Below are positions 4,258 through 9,268 of a DNA stretch of 9,268 bases, one piece after another. A program made the translations under genes and the position numbers. The DNA comes from Acidimicrobiia bacterium. GTDB taxonomy: Bacteria > Actinomycetota > Acidimicrobiia > Acidimicrobiales > Ilumatobacteraceae. The notes under the pieces are model-generated. The model saw only the letters and a list, made by a program, of their open reading frames with translations. It searched no databases and was not told where the DNA came from. The first letter of the stretch is position 1. The number at the start of each line of letters is the position of its first letter. The stretch lies in the NCBI GenBank assembly GCA_030425785.1, contig JAUHYJ010000107.1, positions 1 through 9,268 of the forward strand, written 5' to 3'.

Positions 4258-6312
4258 ATGACGCGAACCGTTCACGGCACCTGTCATCACGACTGCCCCG
4301 ACTCGTGCGGCTGGACGGTCACCGTGGACGACAGCGGGACGTCACCCGTCGCGGTGAAGTTGCGCGGGAACCCCGAGCACCCGTACAGCCAGGGCGAGCT
4401 GTGCCCGAAGGTCAACCGGTTCCTCGACCGTGTCTACGCCCCCGACCGGGTCCTGCACCCACTGCGACGCATCGGACCGAAGGGGTCCGGACGCTTCGAG
4501 CAGATCAGCTGGGACGACGCGCTCGCGGAGATCGGCGAGCGACTGAACGCGATCGTCGACGAACACGGCGGCGAGGCGATCATGCCGTTCAGCGACGCCG
4601 GCAACCAGAGCCTGCTCGCCACCCAGGGCATCTCCGAGCGCTTCTTCCATCACCTCGGCGCGACACGTCTGCTCCGCAACATCTGCGGGCCGACCGTCGG
4701 CGCCGGTGTCTCGATGACGAACGGCACGTCGCTGTGCGCCGACGCGCTCGACCTCGAGCACTCGAAGCTCATCATCCTGTGGGCGACCAACACCCGGCTG
4801 ACCAACCGTCATCTCTGGCCGACGATCGAGCGGGCGCAGGCCGACGGTGCCCGCGTCGTGGTCATCGACCCGCTCCGGACGATCACCGCTGCCGCCGCCG
4901 ACGAGTTCATCCAGCCGCTGCCCGGCACCGACATCGCCCTCATGTTGGCGATGATGCACGTGATCATCCGGGACGACCTCGTCGACCACGAGTGGGTCGC
5001 CGCACACACCCACGGCATCGACGAGCTGACCGCCCAGGTCGCGGACGCGACGCCGGCGTGGGCCGAGCAGCAGTGCGGCGTCGCCGCCGACGTGATCGAG
5101 CGGCTGGCGACCGAGTACGCGACGGTGCGGCCGGCGGCCATCCGGACCCTGATCGGGGCCGAGCACCACGAGAACGGGGCGATGTTCTATCGAACGATCG
5201 CCTGCCTCCCGGCGCTGATCGGCTCGTGGCGCCAGCGTGGCGGCGGGCTGATGCGGTCGGTCGGGACCTGGCAGGACCAACTGGTCGACGAGGCTGCGTT
5301 CACCCGTCCCGACCTGCTCGAGGGCCGGGCCGTCCGGACCCTGAACATGAGCCGACTCGGCGAGATCCTCCTCGACGAGCAGCCGCCGGTGCGGGCGATG
5401 ATCGTGTGGAACTCGAACCCACTCGTCATCGTGCCGAACGCCGAGCGGGCCCGCGAGGGCATGGCCCGCGACGACCTGTTCACGGTGGTGCACGAACAGT
5501 TCCTCACCGACACGGCGCAGTACGCCGACATCGTGCTGCCGGCGACCACGCACATCGAGGCCAGCGATGTCACCCCGGCCTGGGGCCACCTCTGGATGGG
5601 GTGGAACGAGGCCGCCATCGAGCCGCTCGGCGAGGCCGTCAGCAACAGCGAGCTGTTCCGACGGATCGCCGGCGCGATGGGGCTGACCGAGCCGTCGCTG
5701 TTCGACGACGACGAGACGGTGCTGCGGGCGGCGCTCCCGACCGTCGACCTCGACGCGCTGCGGCGCGAGGGTTGGTGGAAGGTGCCGTTCCCGGCGTCGG
5801 GCACGCCCTACGCCGACGGTGGCTTCCCGACGCCGTCCGGCAAGGTCGAGTTCGCGTCCGACCGCCTCGAGCAGCTCGGCCAGCCGCGGTTGCCGACCTT
5901 CGTGCCGCCCCGCGAGGGCCCACAGGGCCCCGACGCCGACCGGTTCCCGCTCCAGCTCCTGACACCGAAGCACCACGCCAGGTTCTTGAATTCGGGGTAC
6001 TCACACCTCCCCAAGCACGGTGGGGCCGAAGGGGGTCCGTTCGTCGAGCTCGAACCCGGTGACGCCGCTGCGCGCGGCTTGGCCGACGGCGACGTGGCCG
6101 AGGTGACCAACGATCGGGCGACGCTCCGCCTGCCGGTGCGCGTCAGCGACCGGCTGCGCCCGGGCGTGGCGGCGATCCCCTGGGGATGGTGGCGGCACCA
6201 GCATCCGGACGGCCGTGTCGCCAACAGCCTGACGAACGACACGCTCACCGAGTGGGGCGGGGGCGTCGCCTACAGCGACACGCTGGTCGAGGTCCGCCCC
6301 GCCGGCGACTGA
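4258..6312 (+). CDS. Molybdopterin (bis-MGD) oxidoreductase with [4Fe-4S] domain
   Basis: This 684-residue enzyme belongs to the DMSO-reductase superfamily, redox enzymes using a molybdenum or tungsten bis-pyranopterin cofactor. The N-terminal iron-sulfur domain has Cys9, Cys13, Cys17 and Cys49 (CX3CX3CX31C), as expected for one [4Fe-4S] cluster. The central domain follows (LIILWATNTRLTNRHLWP, VVVIDP, MIVWNSNPLVIVPN, VLPATTHIE). Cys143 in LRNICGP lies where a cysteine metal ligand would be expected. The C-terminal cofactor-binding domain runs from about residue 563 (FPLQLLTPKHHARFLNSGYSH) to the end. No twin-arginine signal is seen, so it is probably cytoplasmic. The ATG at 4258 starts right before the first cysteines and follows a -10 box by six bases. 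No partner subunits, quinone-binding protein or cofactor genes are adjacent. The substrate is unknown; the fold is secure. Confidence 0.92.
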   Translation: MTRTVHGTCHHDCPDSCGWTVTVDDSGTSPVAVKLRGNPEHPYSQGELCPKVNRFLDRVYAPDRVLHPLRRIGPKGSGRFEQISWDDALAEIGERLNAIVDEHGGEAIMPFSDAGNQSLLATQGISERFFHHLGATRLLRNICGPTVGAGVSMTNGTSLCADALDLEHSKLIILWATNTRLTNRHLWPTIERAQADGARVVVIDPLRTITAAAADEFIQPLPGTDIALMLAMMHVIIRDDLVDHEWVAAHTHGIDELTAQVADATPAWAEQQCGVAADVIERLATEYATVRPAAIRTLIGAEHHENGAMFYRTIACLPALIGSWRQRGGGLMRSVGTWQDQLVDEAAFTRPDLLEGRAVRTLNMSRLGEILLDEQPPVRAMIVWNSNPLVIVPNAERAREGMARDDLFTVVHEQFLTDTAQYADIVLPATTHIEASDVTPAWGHLWMGWNEAAIEPLGEAVSNSELFRRIAGAMGLTEPSLFDDDETVLRAALPTVDLDALRREGWWKVPFPASGTPYADGGFPTPSGKVEFASDRLEQLGQPRLPTFVPPREGPQGPDADRFPLQLLTPKHHARFLNSGYSHLPKHGGAEGGPFVELEPGDAAARGLADGDVAEVTNDRATLRLPVRVSDRLRPGVAAIPWGWWRHQHPDGRVANSLTNDTLTEWGGGVAYSDTLVEVRPAGD

Positions 6313-6314
6313 AC

Positions 6315-6365
6315 CGCGCCTCGACGTCCCGCGCCTCGACGTCCCGCACCTCGGCGTCCCGCACC
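6315..6365. repeat. 15-bp tandem repeat, about 3.4 copies
   Basis: CGCGCCTCGACGTCC is repeated at 6315-6329 and 6330-6344, with a diverged copy CGCACCTCGGCGTCC at 6345-6359 and a partial CGCACC after it. It begins 2 bases after the oxidoreductase stop codon and ends just before the hairpin at 6378. It may be replication slippage or a spacer; no function is evident. Confidence 0.85.
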
Positions 6366-6377
6366 GGGGCGCGGACG

Positions 6378-6413
6378 CGACGACGCCGCCGGGCGTACCC
6401 GGCGGCGTCGTCG
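6378..6413. terminator. 16-bp perfect hairpin between convergent genes
   Basis: CGACGACGCCGCCGGG (6378-6393) pairs perfectly with CCCGGCGGCGTCGTCG (6398-6413) around the loop CGTA. Further pairing with wobbles reaches 6373/6418. It lies between the end of the oxidoreductase gene (+) and the end of the csbD-like gene (-, stop at 6443), so it is probably a bidirectional terminator. There is no T-tract. Confidence 0.8.
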
Positions 6414-6442
6414 TGTTCACACTGCCCCGGTGGGGCGGCGAA

Positions 6443-6619
6443 TCAGTCGCGGACCTTGTCGATGAGGCTGTTGACCTTGTCCTTCGCGTCGTCGACCTTG
6501 TCCTTCAGCTTGCCGGCGGCCTCGTCGGCTTCGCCTTCACGCTCCATCTCTTCGTCGTCGGTGAGGTCACCGACGGCCTGCTTGGTGCGGCCCTTGGCCT
6601 GATCGAACTCTCCACTCAT
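6443..6619 (-). CDS. CsbD-family general stress protein
   Basis: This gene encodes 58 residues beginning MSGEFDQAKGRTKQAVGDLT and ending DKVNSLIDKVRD. The very hydrophilic, Lys/Asp/Glu-rich sequence with KGRTKQAVGDLTDDEE and EGEADEAAGKLKDKV matches the CsbD family. These are small, largely helical proteins whose founding member is controlled by SigB in Bacillus subtilis; their biochemical role is unclear. Start: the ATG at 6619 is preceded by a strong GAGGAGGA ribosome binding site (6633-6626). Upstream, GTTT-N16-GGGTAC (6688-6663) is a SigF-type promoter, giving a leader of roughly 35 bases. Downstream it faces the oxidoreductase gene across a shared hairpin. The family call is strong, and promoter and family together make it the best candidate target of the sigma factor at 750-1490. 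Confidence 0.9.
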   Translation of the reverse strand: MSGEFDQAKGRTKQAVGDLTDDEEMEREGEADEAAGKLKDKVDDAKDKVNSLIDKVRD

Positions 6620-6662
6620 GGTGTGTCCTCCTCGTTGGGGGGTCTGGGATGCTGCCGGTGGA

Positions 6663-6688
6663 GTACCCGGTGACGCCGGCCGCGAAAC
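6663..6688 (-). promoter_or_regulatory. SigF/SigB-type promoter of the csbD-like gene
   Basis: On the minus strand, GTTT (6688-6685), a 16-nt spacer (6684-6669) and GGGTAC (6668-6663) match the SigB/SigF consensus. Boxes and spacing are identical to those at 2013-2038. The ATG of the csbD-like gene is 43 bases beyond the -10 box, with a strong ribosome binding site in between. Confidence 0.78.
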
Positions 6689-6744
6689 TCGGCGCCCGAC
6701 GCGCCGATCGTTTCGCCGGGCGCCGCCGGTGGAAGTCTCGTCGC

Positions 6745-8262
6745 ATGACGTCCGACCCGTCCGAAGTCTCCCCTGCCCCTCGCGTGCTCGTGCTCGGCGC
6801 GACCGGCTACGTCGGCGGACGTCTGATCCCCGAGTTGGTGCGCCATGGCCATCCCGTTCGCTGCCTCGTCCGGTCGTCCGCCTCGGCGTTCCCGTGGTCG
6901 GACGACGTCGAGGTCACCCACGGCGACCTCCTCGAACCCGACACGCTCGGACCTGCGTTCGAGGGCGTCGACACGGTCGTCTATCTGGTCCACTCGCTCG
7001 GCGAGGACGACTTCGAGTCGATCGAGCTCGAGGCCGCGCGGCACGTTCGCTCAGCGGCCGAGCAGGCCGGCGTCCGCCACATGGTGTACCTCAGCGGACT
7101 CGGCGACGACGACGAGGAACTGTCGCCACACCTGCGGTCACGCCACGCCGTCGGTGAAGAGCTCGCCGCAGGCCCGATCGCCGTCACCGAGTTGCGGGCG
7201 GCCGTGATCCTCGGTGCCGGCTCGGCGTCGTTCGAGATGCTCCGCAGCCTCACCGAAGTCCTGCCCGTCATGATCGCTCCCAAGTGGGTCACGGTCACCA
7301 AGGTGCAGCCGATCGCCATCGGCGACGCACTCGCGTACCTCCGTGCCGCGGTCGATGCGGGTCCGAGCGACGACCATCACCGCATCGTCGAGATCGGCGG
7401 TCCCGACCAGCTGACCTACCGAGACCTGATCGACCTGTACGCAGAGGTCGCCGGTCTGCCCAAGCGACGCCTCCTGCCGGTGCCGCTCGTGCAACCGGGC
7501 CTGTCGACGCACTGGGTCAACCTGGTCAGCCCGCTCCCGCGGCAGCTCGCCGCGTCGCTGATCGACAGCTTGCGCAACGACGTCGTGGTCACCGACGACA
7601 GCGCCAGTCGGCTCAGTGACGTCGAGCCGGCGTCGGCCCGCATCGCGATCGAGTACGCACTGTCGGCCGTTCAGGACCTCGACATCCCGACCCGCTGGTC
7701 GGGCATCAGTGCCGAGCAGCGCGCCGGCCGTCCCCGCCCGTGGGACCCCGAGTGGTCGGGCGGCACGGTCTACGAGTACGTCACCGAGACCGACACCGAC
7801 GTGACGCCCGAACAGTTCCTGCGCACCGTGCGAGGGATCGGCGGCGACCGCGGTTGGTACGGCTTCGGCTGGCTGTGGTGGCTCCGTGGTGTGGCCGACA
7901 AGGTGCTCGGCGGGGTCGGGTTGCGCCGAGGGCGACGTCACCCCGACGACATCACGGTCGGCGAGGCGCTCGACTTCTGGCGCGTCGACGCGATCGAACC
8001 CGACCTGTTCCGTCTGCGCGCCGAGATGCGCGTCCCGGGCGAGGCCTGGCTCGAATGGCGTGCCACGGTCGACGTCGACGGCACCACGCATGTCGTGCAG
8101 AAGGCCCGCTATGTGCCCCGCGGTCTCGCGGGACGCCTGTACTGGTGGCCGCTCTGGCCGTTCCACGCCGTGATCTTCCCCACCATGTTGCGCCGGATCG
8201 CCCGCGACGCCGAACGTCGAGCCGCCGACGCGACCACATCCGACCTCGATCACGCCGCCTGA
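6745..8262 (+). CDS. NAD(P)-binding SDR/NmrA-like protein with C-terminal DUF2867-like region
   Basis: This 505-residue protein has two parts. The N-terminal half (about 12-300) is an atypical short-chain dehydrogenase fold: the nucleotide-binding loop GATGYVGG follows the strand VLVLGAT, then CLVRS, HGDLLEPDTL, VDTVVYLVHSL, VRHMVYLSGLG and the substrate-side segment TELRAAVILGAGSASFEML. I do not see a classical YxxxK catalytic pair, which fits NmrA-like proteins that bind NAD(P) and may not be simple dehydrogenases. The C-terminal half (about 345-490) contains RGWYGFGWLWWLRGVADKVLGG, DFWRVDAIEPDLFRLRAEM, PGEAWLEWR and LYWWPLWPFHAVIFP, which I take to be a DUF2867-like region. The start at 6745 (MTSDPSEV) is chosen because the frame from 6649 would add an arginine-rich stretch lying over the csbD-like promoter. 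A GGTGGA purine run precedes it. The substrate is unknown. Confidence 0.85.
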   Translation: MTSDPSEVSPAPRVLVLGATGYVGGRLIPELVRHGHPVRCLVRSSASAFPWSDDVEVTHGDLLEPDTLGPAFEGVDTVVYLVHSLGEDDFESIELEAARHVRSAAEQAGVRHMVYLSGLGDDDEELSPHLRSRHAVGEELAAGPIAVTELRAAVILGAGSASFEMLRSLTEVLPVMIAPKWVTVTKVQPIAIGDALAYLRAAVDAGPSDDHHRIVEIGGPDQLTYRDLIDLYAEVAGLPKRRLLPVPLVQPGLSTHWVNLVSPLPRQLAASLIDSLRNDVVVTDDSASRLSDVEPASARIAIEYALSAVQDLDIPTRWSGISAEQRAGRPRPWDPEWSGGTVYEYVTETDTDVTPEQFLRTVRGIGGDRGWYGFGWLWWLRGVADKVLGGVGLRRGRRHPDDITVGEALDFWRVDAIEPDLFRLRAEMRVPGEAWLEWRATVDVDGTTHVVQKARYVPRGLAGRLYWWPLWPFHAVIFPTMLRRIARDAERRAADATTSDLDHAA

Positions 8263-8300
8263 CGCTCCGGAGGCGGCCGGGTCACGCGGGCCGTCAGGCG
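8256..8300. terminator. Inverted repeat spanning both stop codons of convergent genes
   Basis: CGCCTGACG (8256-8264) and CGTCAGGCG (8292-8300) are perfect inverted 9-mers separated by 27 bases. Each arm contains the stop codon of one gene: TGA at 8260-8262 (+) and TGA at 8296-8294 (-). Inner pairing (CGGCC with GGCCG) may shorten the loop. The arrangement fits a bidirectional terminator. Confidence 0.55.
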
Positions 8301-8941
8301 AGCGAGGCGACGAGCAGCGCCAGCGCCCCGTGGTACGTGATCATCACCGCCATCGACGACCAGCGACGGTGCGTCACGAACTTGTCGTCGGCCAGCGTCA
8401 GGTCCGAGATGGCGAAGGTCGCCGCGCCGAGAGGTGCAGCCCAGTGCCCGCCCCAGCTCGACGCGCCCACCATGGTGGCGATCACCAGGACGTAGGCGGA
8501 CACCGGGAGGACGAGTTCGGGTGCCGTCCTCCGGATCGATGGCATCAGGTGCCACGCCGCGATGCCGAGACAGCCCACGATCACCACGACGCCCACCGCG
8601 ATCGCCCAGCTGGGGGCGAGCTCGCCACGGCTGACGAAGCCGACGACGAAGGCGAGATGACCGAGCAGGAACGACACCAGACCGGTCCGGAACAGCTCGG
8701 GACGCCACATCAGTGCGACGTCGCCACACAGACACAACGACAACCCCACGAGACACCACACTCGTTGCGTCGCGTCCAGAGCGTCGATCGACGCGGCGAT
8801 GGCGATCAGCCCGGCGGTCACCGCCGGCTTGGTCAGCCACTCCGCCCACGGGCGGCCGAGTCCGTCGCGCCGGCCCGGTCGTCGTGTGGACCAGTTCGCG
8901 AGTGCGACGAGCGTCGTCAAGATGGCCAACGCCCACAGCAC
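8294..8941 (-). CDS. YhhN-family integral membrane protein (lysoplasmalogenase-like)
   Basis: This is a 215-residue, strongly hydrophobic protein with about seven or eight membrane helices. The family signatures are LTKPAVTAGLIA near the N-terminus, LSLCLCGDVALMW, GLVSFLLGHLAFVVGFV, and AISDLTLADDKFV near the C-terminus, including the conserved Asp residues of GDV and SDL. The YhhN/TMEM86 family includes lysoplasmalogenases, which hydrolyse the vinyl-ether bond of lysoplasmalogens; whether this host makes plasmalogens is not shown. Start: the frame allows GTG at 8947, but TACGGT (8953-8948) ends right there and a second in-frame GTG at 8941 lies exactly six bases after it, as at the other leaderless starts, so I chose 8941. 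The gene is divergent from the secreted protein at 9084 and convergent with the SDR gene. Confidence 0.85.
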   Translation of the reverse strand: MLWALAILTTLVALANWSTRRPGRRDGLGRPWAEWLTKPAVTAGLIAIAASIDALDATQRVWCLVGLSLCLCGDVALMWRPELFRTGLVSFLLGHLAFVVGFVSRGELAPSWAIAVGVVVIVGCLGIAAWHLMPSIRRTAPELVLPVSAYVLVIATMVGASSWGGHWAAPLGAATFAISDLTLADDKFVTHRRWSSMAVMITYHGALALLVASLA

Positions 8942-8947
8942 GCCCAC

Positions 8948-8953
8948 ACCGTA
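8948..8953 (-). promoter_or_regulatory. Leaderless -10 box for the YhhN-family gene
   Basis: TACGGT on the minus strand fits TANNNT and lies six bases ahead of the GTG at 8941. No ribosome binding site is visible. This spacing favours the GTG at 8941 over the one at 8947. Confidence 0.5.
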
Positions 8954-9020
8954 TGCCCTCGGGCCGAGTCGTCACGCCAGGTAGGTCGTACCGATCCGCC
9001 ACCCGCGTCGGCGGTGGGGT

Positions 9021-9026
9021 TACCTT
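9021..9026 (+). promoter_or_regulatory. Possible -10 box for the secreted protein gene
   Basis: TACCTT fits TANNNT and lies 57 bases before the ATG at 9084, allowing a leader of about 50 bases that carries a purine-rich AGGGGAGCG ribosome binding site (around 9070-9078). The -35 region is not recognisable. In the rest of the intergenic stretch 8954-9083 I see no gene. Confidence 0.35.
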
Positions 9027-9083
9027 GTGCGGTCGGGGCGGGCGGTGCCACGACACCTCCCTCGAACGCAGGGGAGCGTGAAC

Positions 9084-9268
9084 ATGAACACGAACAAGCA
9101 CGGCATGTGGAGGTCGCGTTGGGCCGCCATCGGTGCGGCCATCGCCGTCACCGTGGGGGCCGGTGGTCTGGTCTCGGTCTCGGCCGACTCCGCCCAGTCC
9201 GTCTTCGTGGCGGTCAGCCCGACGCGCGTCCTCGACACCCGCATCGACGTCGGACTCGCCGGGCCACT
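9084..9268 (+). CDS. Secreted protein with signal peptide, 3' end outside the window
   Basis: Sixty-one complete codons are visible, beginning MNTNKHGMWRSRW, and the frame is still open at the window end. The N-terminus is a classical Sec signal peptide: basic n-region (K5, R10, R12), hydrophobic core AAIGAAIAVTVGAGGLVSV, and likely cleavage near VSA-DSA or DSA-QS at about residues 33-37. The mature part starts SVFVAVSPTRVLDTRIDVG. The P-x-R-x-LDTR motif recurs, often in repeated units, in large secreted proteins of Actinomycetota, where its function is poorly defined. The ATG has an AGGGGAGCG ribosome binding site. The gene is divergent from the YhhN-family gene. Whether the protein is a sortase substrate cannot be judged, because its C-terminus is missing. 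Confidence 0.8.
   Translation, partial: MNTNKHGMWRSRWAAIGAAIAVTVGAGGLVSVSADSAQSVFVAVSPTRVLDTRIDVGLAGP

Noticed and set aside
4342..5976. A 544-codon minus-strand frame and a long third plus-strand frame across the oxidoreductase gene
   Set aside because: Both are Arg/Gly/Asp-rich with no family signature, while the chosen frame carries all cofactor motifs.
5995..6000. GGGTAC as a third SigF-type promoter
   Set aside because: It lies inside the oxidoreductase coding region with no GTTT box at the right spacing and no gene start nearby.
6315..6365. The 15-bp repeats as a CRISPR array
   Set aside because: The copies are directly adjacent without spacers and the unit is too short.
6395..6400. 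GGGTAC on the minus strand as a promoter
   Set aside because: It is part of the loop and arm of the 16-bp hairpin, and GTGA, not GTTT, stands at the -35 position.
6649..6744. Start of the SDR protein at the upstream ATG
   Set aside because: It would add 32 basic residues over the csbD-like promoter; the nucleotide-binding strand begins shortly after the Met encoded at 6745.
7138..8253. A 371-codon minus-strand frame opposite the SDR gene
   Set aside because: Low-complexity composition and no motif; the plus-strand protein is clearly recognisable.

Overview
The window is a GC-rich bacterial chromosome segment, densely packed with genes on both strands. Several traits point to Actinomycetota, and Acidimicrobiia (Ilumatobacter-like) is my best guess. 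These are a SigB/SigF-type sigma factor with a small RsbW-like partner, a class F-like sortase, start codons placed six bases after TANNNT -10 boxes (leaderless transcription), and a secreted protein with a SPTRVLDTR motif. The lineage is inferred from gene style, not measured.

Layout. Positions 1-686 (+) hold the 3' part of a sortase gene. It converges on a two-gene minus-strand operon: an RsbW-like anti-sigma factor (1882-1502), then a group 3 sigma factor (1490-750). A 41-bp tandem duplication separates the sortase and sigma gene ends. Beyond the anti-sigma gene, a 24-residue membrane peptide (2048-2122, +) follows directly after a SigF-type promoter. After two hairpins come a membrane CHASE3-HAMP-PP2C phosphatase (2280-3878) and, overlapping by 4 bp, a STAS anti-anti-sigma factor (3875-4177). 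Together these four regulators make up a SpoIIA/Rsb-type partner-switching module split over two divergent transcripts.

Next is a solitary cytoplasmic molybdopterin oxidoreductase (4258-6312, +), then a 15-bp tandem repeat and a strong GC-rich hairpin. A CsbD-family stress protein (6619-6443, -) carries a second SigF-type promoter with the same boxes and the same 16-nt spacer as the one before the small peptide. An NAD(P)-binding SDR/NmrA-like protein with a C-terminal DUF2867-like half (6745-8262, +) converges on a YhhN/lysoplasmalogenase-like membrane protein (8941-8294, -). The 5' end of a secreted protein gene (9084 onward, +) closes the window.

How it may work together. The phosphatase would sense an extracytoplasmic cue and dephosphorylate the STAS protein, which would pull the anti-sigma factor off the sigma factor. 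The freed sigma factor would then transcribe targets from GTTT-N16-GGGTAC promoters, two of which (24-residue membrane peptide and CsbD protein) lie in this window. The main puzzle is that the local anti-sigma factor has lost the recognisable ATP-binding residues of the RsbW kinase fold, while the phosphatase and the STAS serines are intact.
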